From Gracilaria domingensis (Eukaryota; Rhodophyta; Florideophyceae; Gracilariales; Gracilariaceae), in the NCBI GenBank assembly GCA_022539475.1, contig VCMS01000211.1, positions 1 through 64,000 on the forward strand: a stretch of DNA of 64,000 bases, read 5' to 3'. The notes under the pieces were generated by a model. That model was not told the origin of the DNA and made no database searches. It was given only the letters and a program-made list of their open reading frames with translations. A program made the translations under genes and the position numbers. Positions 29,355 through 38,800 of this stretch are shown here, piece by piece. Positions within the stretch are counted from its first letter, which is position 1. Every line of letters begins with the position of its first letter.

Positions 29355-30420
29355 AGTTGCAGTAAGATAGAAAGAGGGATGGTACTGTGGAAAAGCCAAT
29401 ACAATCAAATGTGAGGATTCGAACGATGCAATCTCCAGGTTTGTCGCCAAACGTCAGACCCGCCCAACGATTTGGGTTGACTACGACGACACCTTTCAGA
29501 TGGCATACATATTGGACAACAGCGGAACTTCTGGCATCGATGCCGATGGGGATACACTAAAAATGGCCTTTCTGAGACCGGAAACTGTCGCCGCTGGAGC
29601 CTTTGTCATATACCGACCAGGCGAGGACGACCTCACAAAGGTTGTCCCTGCCGGTATTGATGTATGCTCGTACACAGCAGAAATTGCTAGCATGACAGCC
29701 GCACTATTTCACATTCCAGAAGGCTTCTGCGGAATTATTCGAATATTCACAGACTCCCTCTCAATTGTGTTAGCGTTACAAGGCAACATACGAAAGCAAC
29801 CGCACCACCTTCAAAAACTCGCCACACTTTTACATACTCTCAGTCAATGCTGCACAGTATACTTGTGTTGGACCCCGAGTCACTGCGGTATTCCACAGAA
29901 TGATCGTGTTGACTCATTGGCTAAAAGTGGGCTTAATCTCCCTCTCCACGAGCAAGTGAAAGTGGAAAAAGATATGCTGGATGTGAAAGCAAAATTGAAG
30001 GTCTCATCGAAAGCTAAGTGTATCCTTTCATCGGTACCAGAATTCATTAGAAGCTCCGCTAGAGCTCGCAAGGCAGAAGTCTTACTAGCTCAGTTTTACA
30101 CCGGCCATGTTTCTTTCCTCCATCCTGTTGTTTCATATATGCAAAAGAAGACAATGAGATGCGAATGTGGCTTGAATGTGAAGAAAAGCGCGGAACACTT
30201 TGTTCTACGGTGCCCTTTGACGAACGCATCCCGGAGACACACGATCCCTGTTTTAGCTAAACAACGCGATTTAGATTTGCAAACTTTGATCAGAGAACAC
30301 CCTCATCAGCTCTTAGCCTTTTTAGCGAGAGAAAACTATCTGTAGATAGTTTTACTTTGGTCCTGTAATTGAGGACCATTGTCCGCATTAAAGAAGAAGA
30401 TATGTACCCCAACCCCCCCG
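29355..30420 (+). mobile_element. 5'-truncated LINE with RNase H domain
   Basis: This is the best preserved LINE copy in the window: the last 1 kb of ORF2 plus the 3' untranslated end. The frame is open from about 29360 to the stop at 30345. The 3' flank has GTCCGCATTAAAGAAGAAGA, shared with the copies at 27.1 and 27.9 kb. Reverse transcriptase proper is absent, so the copy is dead on arrival. Confidence 0.85.
29360..30345 (+). pseudogene. LINE ORF2 C-terminus: RNase H and zinc motif
   Basis: The RNase H domain follows the D-E-D-D plan: Asp in ILDNSG, Glu in YTAEIASM, Asp in IFTDSLS and Asp in NDRVDSLAK, with the usual WTPSHCGI before the last. It is followed by LLAQFYTGHVSFLHP and the C-x-C-x9-H-x4-C motif beginning RCECG, then LLAFLARENYL and the stop. 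RNase H here would remove RNA from the RNA-DNA hybrid during retrotransposition. The first ATG is 29500, but the open frame and domain-like sequence begin earlier, showing that it is the truncated end of a longer ORF rather than a gene of its own. Confidence 0.85.
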
Positions 30421-31259
30421 TCGTCAACAGCGGAGTTCAAAAGCCAGCTGCTGTGTGTAGGAATAGGGTGAACGCGATAGAGCCGATGGCTCAGACGGTT
30501 ACTGGAGGAGTCGGAGCACTTCCGAGTCGGAAGTTCCGACTATATGCGACGCCGGCGGTGCTAGCCCGCTGGCCGAGTGTGACACCACTGTGCCACGCCT
30601 CAAGAAAAAGCTTTAGATTTGCCAAGTGTCTGTACACAAATTGTGTCTTCAGGAGGAAGGCTAACCCTTTTACCCAGTTACGGTGCTCACCTGTACCGTC
30701 GGTACCGTTCTGTCCTCAGCATCCCCTAGCTGTTGCGAAAACACTACACGTACTTGTGAAACTGGAAGAGGCGTCAATGCTTCAAGGCGAAACGACCTAG
30801 GGCGCAACATCACTGCTGGTCATGGTTGTTTTCATATCCGGGTCATTTATATTCTATTTCGCGTACAAAGTTGGACACGCTTTTCTTTCGCATTGATACC
30901 GAAACTGATCGAGCGGTGCTCACAGGCTTGCACTCTTTGCATAATGGTGAGCCGCGAAGCTGAATGCATTCAGATCACTCCTTCTCGATTCTTGCACTTC
31001 GCGCATGTGGTCTTGGACAACTTTCGAGCAATTGTGGCGCCGTCGTTGAGTCCATTAACTGCTTGTAACTTATTTGTAACTTGTACAATCTTATAATTTG
31101 TCCATCTTTCAGCATCGCACGCTCTTCTATTCCGCGACGATTCTATACCGACATCACCGTCGCTCGCAGAGAGAACGCATGTGGCATTGTGACGGATTGG
31201 ACTTGGTCTAACGATTCCTCCGTCCTGCAGCAATGTGAAGAAGCTAGAAGAAGGTTCAT
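30421..31259. other. Intergenic with short palindromes
   Basis: No credible gene. Palindrome AGTCGGAA-G-TTCCGACT at 30525-30541 lies beside related GTCGGA/TTCCGA segments. An A-box-like TGGCTCAGACGG at 30488 has no good B box after it. Confidence 0.35.
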
Positions 31260-31598
31260 CTATGGTTGGCTCACACCGCGAAGTTCATCCACTTGTACAA
31301 CCCATAAAAGGAACGCGTTAACACACACATCCTCGTCAACTGCAAATCGTGCACAAACACAGATGTTGTTCCCCATTCCATTCCCTTCGACGCTTAGCCA
31401 AATAGTTCCGATTCCCTCCTTAAATTTGTCTCCCTCTACCACCTCCGTTGTACCTTCCTCTTCATCTCCATGAAAAATCAATACCCTATCATCATCGTCA
31501 TCCACATCCCCAAAATTCGCATCATCTGTAAACCGGATAACTGCCTGGTCTCCAGCGGGTACGACTTTCAGCGTAGTACTCCAGTGCGCCTCAGGCAA
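31260..31598 (-). CDS. Hypothetical acidic 112-residue protein
   Basis: Not recognised. The product alternates hydrophobic strands with acidic turns (FGDVDDDDDRVLIFHGDEEEG), which looks more protein-like than chance frames nearby. There is no signal peptide; the ATG at 31598 is the only sensible start. A plus-strand CATAAAAG at 31303 lies inside it, which argues mildly against it. Confidence 0.25.
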   Translation of the reverse strand: MPEAHWSTTLKVVPAGDQAVIRFTDDANFGDVDDDDDRVLIFHGDEEEGTTEVVEGDKFKEGIGTIWLSVEGNGMGNNICVCARFAVDEDVCVNAFLLWVVQVDELRGVSQP

Positions 31599-32235
31599 TG
31601 CACTTCCCTTTGATACAGGCGTGGGCCCGATTGATGGAATCTAGAATGAATAAGAGCATGAAGTGCAGGTCACAGACAATTCGATATGATGATTGGGCGG
31701 GACGCACTCTGAGATGCGGCATTCTGTGCAGGGCACTCGAAAACCGTCCTGAAAAAGTGGTGGTGGCGTGTGGTGGCACAACTGGAGGCATGAGCGTTTG
31801 CAAAGATACGATACCAGGGGTACGTTCCAAATGCTGCTGAGTTGGAAGATGTCCTACGCTGGTCATGAGCTGTATCCTTAGATACCCTTGGCATTGCATG
31901 TTCTTTTGCGAAGGTACATGCGCGCGCTCGCGAGAAAAGAGAGTGCAATGGGAGCGCTGACGTAGACGATTTCATGGCGTATGATTCGTGGAGCTGTTTT
32001 ACGTCCGATGGCAATGTTGAAAGGATTCTCGATGTGAATTATAAGACAAGCTTAATGCGAGATTCAACAAAACATACGTAGAGCGCGGTAAGCTGCTTCG
32101 CGGAAAGAAGCACGCACATTTGAAATGCGAAGTTTGGTGGTTGCGAACGCAAGTTGGTTGACATGATGTCGTGAGTCGTGGAGAAAGAAGAGGTAAACTG
32201 GAATTGTTTGTATGAGCTATATATAATATATTATG
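31599..32235. other. Intergenic, 3' flank of PP4C
   Basis: No gene supportable. AT-rich TATATAATATATTA just beyond the PP4C stop (near 32220) may belong to its 3' processing region. Confidence 0.4.
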
Positions 32236-33156
32236 TTACAAGAAATATTCCGGTGCGGGGCGCTTGGATGTAGTTCCGCGAGCTTCTTGCGGCGCAGCAT
32301 TGAAAACGTTGAACTCTCTCTGAAGCTTGTCATCCAAAGTTAGAATGGCAGCCACATTGCCGCAACGATAGCAATAATTTGGAGCAGACCACACTGTGAC
32401 CAGAGTATCGTTGAACATACTCTTGTAGCCTTCCATGACAAGCTGATGGGCTCGGGCGATGAGCTGCAAGTCATTGTAGTGGTTGAACTTGTCTACAATA
32501 TCGCCTCCAAAAAGATAGCCGGCGCCACGGGGGGACACAGCCCAGCCCTTAATATCGTCCGGATCGCTCCATAACAAATCACACATGGCGCCGTCGTGCG
32601 GCACCTCTTGCTTTCGGTCGATGGCTCGAATCTGGTCGAGAGCATTGATGCTCGGTGACAGACCACCGTGCACGCAGAAAGCGCTGCCATTGATCAAGGC
32701 ACCCAAGGCGAGGTAATCGAACACCTCGGTGCAGTAGCGCCACACGTTGGCGTTTCCATACTTCCTCATGCACTCGTCGTAGAAACCGTACACCTGGGTG
32801 ATCTGCCGGCTTTCGTGGTTGCCGCGGATGAGGGTGACGCGGTCAGGATATCTGACCTTGAGCGTGAGCAGCAGCAAAAAAGTCTCGACGGAATTGAAGC
32901 CACGATCGACAAAGTCGCCCATGAAGAGGTACTGCACGTCGGGCAACGGGCCGCCATTGTTGAGCAGTTCCAGCAGGTCGTAAAACTGGCCGTGAATGTC
33001 ACCTGCAATGGTGACGGGCGCAGAAACGGTCTGAATGTTGCTCTCCTCCACCAGCAACTCGCGCGCCTGCTCGCAGAGCGACTTGACCTCAATTTCGTTG
33101 AGGTACTCGCAGCGCTTGAGCTGCTCGATCCACGCGTCCAGCTCTGCGAGGGTCAT
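32236..33156 (-). CDS. PP4C: Protein phosphatase 4 catalytic subunit
   Basis: 306 residues, the family length. It is a PPP-family serine/threonine phosphatase using two metal ions. All core motifs are intact: GDIHGQF, GDFVDRG, RGNHES, the HGGLSPS loop and [11 protein letters not shown]. The C-terminus is PEYFL, keeping the Tyr-Phe-Leu end that is methylated in PP2A/PP4/PP6. The N-terminal helix ([14 protein letters not shown]) and [10 protein letters not shown] are closer to PP4 than to PP2A or PP6. PP4 acts with R2/R3 subunits in DNA repair, centrosome and signalling roles. The start at 33156 is the family N-terminus; the longer frame upstream is the proline-coding C-rich leader. It is divergent from the ATP-grasp gene. 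Confidence 0.95.
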   Translation of the reverse strand: MTLAELDAWIEQLKRCEYLNEIEVKSLCEQARELLVEESNIQTVSAPVTIAGDIHGQFYDLLELLNNGGPLPDVQYLFMGDFVDRGFNSVETFLLLLTLKVRYPDRVTLIRGNHESRQITQVYGFYDECMRKYGNANVWRYCTEVFDYLALGALINGSAFCVHGGLSPSINALDQIRAIDRKQEVPHDGAMCDLLWSDPDDIKGWAVSPRGAGYLFGGDIVDKFNHYNDLQLIARAHQLVMEGYKSMFNDTLVTVWSAPNYCYRCGNVAAILTLDDKLQREFNVFNAAPQEARGTTSKRPAPEYFL

Positions 33157-33811
33157 TGCAGACGGGCGGGCGACATGGACGGGCGGGGGGGGGGGGGGAG
33201 GGGAGGGGGGCGCTGGACCCCGCGGGGGGGGGGGGGGGGGGGTGGGCGGGAGGCGGGGTGGGGAGCGACAAAGTCGAAAGCGGCAAATGGGGCGGGGGGG
33301 GAGGGGGGGGGGGCGCCGCGGCGGCGCTGCTGTGTAGAGTGGCGGCGCGCGCACGTGGAACGGGGGCGCGGCGCGGGCGCGGCGCGGGCGCGGCGCGTGT
33401 TGAATTCATTTCGATTCAGTTGCGCTGTTTATTTCGCGCGCGCGCATTTGCCGGCGCGCGCGAGGCGCGCGCGCCGCCGCGCCGCGCAGCCATCGCTTCT
33501 CGCGCGTCGCGCGCCGGCGACGGCCGCGCACTCGCGCCCGCGCCGTCGCGCGCCCGCCGCCGTCGTCGGTTCCATTGGTCCACGCGCGCGCCGTCGCGCG
33601 CCGCCGGCGCGCCGCCGAGCTCAGCCGCTCGCAGAAATGGCTCCCCTGACCTCGCGCTGGTTCCACGCGCCGTTGCGCGCCGCGCCGTTCTTCGACCCGC
33701 GTGTGGCTGTTTCCCGCCGCGCCGCCGATCGCCCCGCCCTTCGCCATCCCCCATCCCCCCCCCCCCCCCCCCCGCCGCCAGCCCCCGCTGCCTCGCTTGC
33801 GCCGGCCTGCC
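33157..33811. promoter_or_regulatory. Divergent GC-rich promoter with G/C homopolymer runs
   Basis: 655 bp between PP4C and the ATP-grasp gene. Next to PP4C the plus strand has G runs of about 14-18 bases (33186-33310), so the PP4C leader is C-rich. Next to the other gene the plus strand is C-rich (33750-33780). Each leader is thus C-rich on its own coding strand. The G-rich strand could form quadruplexes. Confidence 0.6.
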
Positions 33812-35449
33812 ATGACGTCGTACGAGTCCGAGACCGTTGCCTTTGCGCTCAATAAGCGCCATCTCCCGCGCTCGCAGGTCGAGGCCATTCCCGATGTGGA
33901 CGACGACGACGACGAAAGCAACCACAGTCGTCCGTCGTCGCTGCGCGCCAACTTCTTTCCGCCCGGCGCCGAGTTCGGAGATCTTGATCCCAGCTCCTAC
34001 ACTCGCTATGGATCCTTTCGAGACCAGTCTCCGTTCTTCTCGCCCGTGTTCGCTCATCTGCCCGCCGTGCGTCCGGAGAAGCTGCGAGTCGCCTCGCCCG
34101 AAACACAAAACCTTCGTCGAAAGCTGATGCGCGACTCCAACGTGCTCATCGTGCAGGGCGGCTATGAGGGCAAGCGATTCATCTACGATCGTCTCAAATC
34201 GCTTGGCGTTAACATCTACATGTTAGATGGCCCGGGATCTGTATGGAGGAAGGCCGCTGAAGAGGGAGCCATCGTCGAGTTCATAGAGCTCGATTTCACA
34301 GCATATGACAGCCTGTTCGAGCGCGCTATGGAAGCTATTCTAGAATGCACTGTCGAAGGCAAGTTTGATGCTGTCACCACCTATTACGAGGACGCAGTCC
34401 CTTTGGCCGCCCGCATTGCCACCGCGCTTGGAGTGGAGACAAACTCAATCGAAAGCTGTGAGAAGGCTCGCAATAAGCGTAAGACTCGCCAGACCATGGC
34501 TGAGGCTGGATTGCCTGTTCCGCGCTTTAGAAGAGTTCTCAAAGTCGATGACATTCCGGCTGCGTGTGATTACGTTGGATTCCCCATCATTCTCAAGCCT
34601 GTGTTTGGCGCTGCCTCGATGGGCGTTACACGTGCCGAATCTGTTCAGGATGCCATGCAATCATATGAGAAACTGTTTGGTACATTTGATGTCGAGGGGG
34701 ATACTATCTGGGCTCAGGGAACAGAAATGGTAGTTGAGGAATATTATGACGGAGACGAGTTCGATGTGGATATTTTACTTTCTGAAGGCACTGTTGTCTA
34801 TGCTAAGGTTTCGGATAACTGGGCTTGCTGGGAGCCATATTTTCAAGAAACAGGCACCAACTGTCCTTCATCCTATCCGGAGACGAAACAGACAGAAATC
34901 GTCAAGCTGGCCATTGACAGTACCCTGGCTTTGGGCTTCCGAAACGGCTGTTTTCACGTAGAATTGCGGTATACCAAACGTGGTCCCCGTCTAATTGAGG
35001 TTAATGCTAGAATGGGCGGTGTCTCTGTTCGCGATGCAAACCTGTTGGCATGGGGGATAGACTTGGTTGAGGAGCATTGCATGACCGCTTTAAAGATTCC
35101 TATACGACCGCTTATCCCGAAGGAGCCGCTCAAGTTTATGGCAGAGTCTGCTATCAATGCTCCATATTCTGGTGTTATAAACGATGACGACTGGCTAGCA
35201 TTTGCTAGGCAAAGCAAGTTGGTGCTGAAGATTGCTTATCTGAAGCATAAAGGAGATAAGGTTTGTGGGCCGGAAGACGGTATTCCCCACTTTATGGCGG
35301 AAATTATCGTTGTCAGCGAACACAGCACGGAGGAGGCAGTCATGGAAATCAAGAAGATTATGGACAGTTGCAAAGTTCCGATTACCCCGTCAATCCAAGG
35401 TAGCGAGCGACCATTTTTCTTCCCGAGCTCCAGTCATCCTTTTTGCTAG
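33812..35449 (+). CDS. ATP-grasp ligase, carnosine-synthase-like
   Basis: 545 residues. After about 100 disordered, acidic residues comes a pre-ATP-grasp fold (VLIVQGGYEGKRFIYDRLKS) and then an ATP-grasp domain (about 210-430) with the flexible glycine loop KPVFGAASMGV, a VVEEYYDGDEFDVD block, and the Mg-ligand segment LIEVNARMGG. This order and the FDV-D core resemble ATPGD1/carnosine synthase 1 and related amino-acid ligases, which join a carboxylate to an amine using ATP. The substrates cannot be read from sequence; a dipeptide or D-Ala-D-Ala-like ligation is possible. There is no transit peptide. The start at 33812 is right after the C-rich leader. GC content falls from 5' to 3'. Confidence 0.8.
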   Translation: MTSYESETVAFALNKRHLPRSQVEAIPDVDDDDDESNHSRPSSLRANFFPPGAEFGDLDPSSYTRYGSFRDQSPFFSPVFAHLPAVRPEKLRVASPETQNLRRKLMRDSNVLIVQGGYEGKRFIYDRLKSLGVNIYMLDGPGSVWRKAAEEGAIVEFIELDFTAYDSLFERAMEAILECTVEGKFDAVTTYYEDAVPLAARIATALGVETNSIESCEKARNKRKTRQTMAEAGLPVPRFRRVLKVDDIPAACDYVGFPIILKPVFGAASMGVTRAESVQDAMQSYEKLFGTFDVEGDTIWAQGTEMVVEEYYDGDEFDVDILLSEGTVVYAKVSDNWACWEPYFQETGTNCPSSYPETKQTEIVKLAIDSTLALGFRNGCFHVELRYTKRGPRLIEVNARMGGVSVRDANLLAWGIDLVEEHCMTALKIPIRPLIPKEPLKFMAESAINAPYSGVINDDDWLAFARQSKLVLKIAYLKHKGDKVCGPEDGIPHFMAEIIVVSEHSTEEAVMEIKKIMDSCKVPITPSIQGSERPFFFPSSSHPFC

Positions 35450-35885
35450 CTGCCAACTATCCATTGAAGTTTTGACCAATTAGAGTGAAACCCCAACAGG
35501 ACATGAGTCGCATGACATTAGCTTAGCATCTTGTAAGCGAATAAGGGATTCTGACTACCTGCAATGTTTCCAATAAACATACTACGGTGCGAAACTCTTG
35601 CTCCCCACAATTTCTGGCCTCGGAGATTCTTTTTTCCTTTTAAGGCGTTCATCCCTTTGTTGATAGTGTGTCAGGCTGCCAACAGCATTGAGTCAATGAG
35701 GGTGCCTCCGGTGCGTAAGAAATGATCGAACTAGTGGTGAAGACAATCGTCATGACCGTTGGTCGTGTTGAAAAAATGCAAGTTTAGACATAGTGTTTGC
35801 TTTATGTTTTTTGATATTGGTTAGATAAGTTTAGGCATGTTTTGAATGTTACGGCTACACTAATTGAGACCGCGAGCTAAGTTGT
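35450..35885. other. Intergenic between convergent genes
   Basis: 3' flanks of the ATP-grasp gene and the giant vWA gene. No gene seen. Confidence 0.45.
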
Positions 35886-38800
35886 TTAGTCAATATTATC
35901 GCTATCAGTGAACCAAGGAGGAAGCTCGCTAGCCCTCCTGGATATTCCTTTCCGAATGTTTTTGTCGGCGGCATTGTTCTTCAAACGAAGAGCATTATAC
36001 ACCTGCTTCCTCTTTTCCTTGGCTTTTTCCCTGGACTTCTTCATTCGTTTCCGAATTACCGGTGCGCTTCGCAATACTTGACCGTCAAACCGATAATCCG
36101 ACCTTACAATCATTTCAACAAGTTTCGGCACTAAAGTAACGACATCAGCAACCGAAGAAGCGCTCAAAGACGACTTCCCAGTCCCTAGCTTCGCAAGCTC
36201 AGGGTCCTGGCCCTCTCCAATACCATTGTAACAACACGTATTCCTAGCTTCTCCTTTCCATTTTCTCTTTGAAAGCAGACTTCAATCCTTGACCACCTGC
36301 ACCACTTTGGTCAATTCTCCCGCATTTATCAAGACGACACGCCGGAGTCTTCGAGCGTTCAACAGTTGTGTCTGAATGTGCTTGTTCGCGGCCGGTGGTA
36401 TTATTTCATACCTGGACCATTTCAAGGCCAGATGGGCTTAAGTAACGACATCAGCAACCGAAGAAGCGCTCAAAGACGACTTCCCAGTCCCTAGCTTCGC
36501 AAGCTCAGGGTCCTGGCCCTCTCCAATACCAATTGTAACAACACGTATTCCTAGCTTCTCCATTTCCATTTTCTCTTTGAAGAGACTTCATCCTGACCAC
36601 TGCACCACTTGGTCATTCTCCGCATTTATCAGACGACACCAGTCTTCGAGCGTTCACATTGTCTGAATGTGCTTTCGCGGGGTTATTTCATACCTGACCA
36701 TTTCACCATGCTTCCCCCATTCATTGCTGGTGGTACTTCTGTTGCTTGCACAGTTGGTGGCTCTTCGATGTCACCCTCACTTATTGTATGAATATCGTTG
36801 TTCTTTTCAGGATCATTAACCAAGCTGTCCACCTTTCTCAACGCATTTCCCCACATTTTATCTCCGACTTCGTATATATACATGTCGTTAGTGTCCCAGT
36901 TATTTGCATCGCCTTGGAATGAACTCAGAATTCGTCTCCTAACGGCATCGAGATCCCTGTCGAGCTCAGAAACAACCACGGAGTCATACGCATACTCCAC
37001 AAATCCAACCCGAGATCCGTCGTGAACTTGCTTTTGTACATTGTCAATCACACCTCCAGGAGTAGAAAGGATCTCCTTCAGTCTACGATAATCTCTCCAC
37101 GAGAGGGCACCTGATGAGTCGAAAACGAACAAAAGATCCAGTCTCGGCTTCTCCGCCACGGCAGCTCCCCTTTTCCCTTGCTGTGGGAGTTCAGCCCCTA
37201 GTTCCGAGTTTGATCGCTCTTGGGATGAAGATGATGCTCCTAGAGACGGGAAGGAAGGGGGGTCAGAAGAGTGGGCTGACGTTGAGGAAGTAGCGTCTGA
37301 TCCCGTAGAATCAGGAGACAACTGACTCAACGCCAAACACATCCCAGGGACAGCTAGCCTGGTTATCACTTGAGGAGGACGCACACGTGCCGCACCAGGC
37401 CTCATAAGGCCAGCAAACTGTCCCCCTACCGCGGCAGCAGCTTCCTGCCCCATTTCCACTACTGAGTCCGACAGTTCGGATGCACTTCGCCACACTTGGG
37501 CCCATGGTGAGTCGTCATCGTCATCATCATCTGACTCAAAGCTTATCCTGCTCGACATCAGAATACCTTCATGGTTCGAACTCTCTGAAGGCGATGAGAC
37601 CGGGGCTTTTCCAAAGTCCGGAAATACTGCACAAGATCTGTAAACCACGACGCCAACAACTAGAACGACAACAAGAGAACCTACTGCTATGCCGCTCATA
37701 CCACCAATGCCTCCAGGAAAAGATCCTCCACCTCTGGAGCTATCCCGACCTGAGTCGGCGTTACCACTGTCACTCCCTATAACGGGAGATATGGGACGTG
37801 GAGAACTACCATCATCGTTGCCTGATTCGCCAGCGGGATCAACCCCAAGTGCAGTTCCATTAGGCGAAGGACTCACTGATGGTACCCATGGTTCAAGGCT
37901 CACCAGAGACATAGTCGGTGACTCTTCTTCGACAGGTGGGCTTTGTCGCACTACCGGGGATGGCAATACACTTGGACTCAAAACAACTGTCGAAGAGGTT
38001 TCGTCCACACTTGTCGCAGGATTGGACCCCGAAAGTTGTTCTGAATCAACACCTTCACTAGGTGACAATAGAACTGGCTCAACCCCGTCCAAACTTGGAC
38101 TAGGGGAAAAAGATTCCCTCACAGCACTTGCACTCGGCGAAGCAAAGTTATCCACCTCCGAAGCGGTGAAAGACGGAGAGGTCGGGGGCAAAGAGGGTCC
38201 TGATGCACTGACTGACATCAAGTTTGGACTCGGTGACATATCTGGGCCTGCTACTGCACTATTGCTTGGTTCCAGAGTGAGACTAGGAACCACTCCAGAT
38301 GCACTTGACAGAGCTAAGCTCGGGGACAAACTTATTGCTCCCGTTACGCTTCCAAACGAAGGTGATCCACTACTAAAACTTGTCGATTCGGACAAACTGG
38401 GAGAAAACGGGACCCCTGAAACAATTCCAGGAGATGAAGATGGCAACAGCACATCATCCGAAAACGAACTGCTCGGCGACACAAGTGAACCTGAAAGAGT
38501 AGGGACATCCAAACTCACTGAAGCCACAGGACTCAGGCCGACACTGCCAATGGGTTCCATAGTTGGGCTCGCTACCACTTCTGTCCCGCTTGCAGCGGAG
38601 ACACTTGGCAACACACTTAGTTCCGCCGTAACGATTCCATGCGAAGGAGATATGCTACCCAAACTGCCAGAAAACGACGAGCTTGGAGAAAGAGAACCAG
38701 AGACTGCAGCAGAACCAAGAGCGACGCTCTCACTGACTGAAATCCCCGGGCTCGACCCTGAAACAATACTCGGTTCCACTGTTGGGCTTACAAACGAGGT

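Noticed and set aside
30470-30610. tRNA- or SINE-like segment with an A-box-like TGGCTCAGACGG
   Set aside because: No acceptable B box and no cloverleaf could be drawn by eye.
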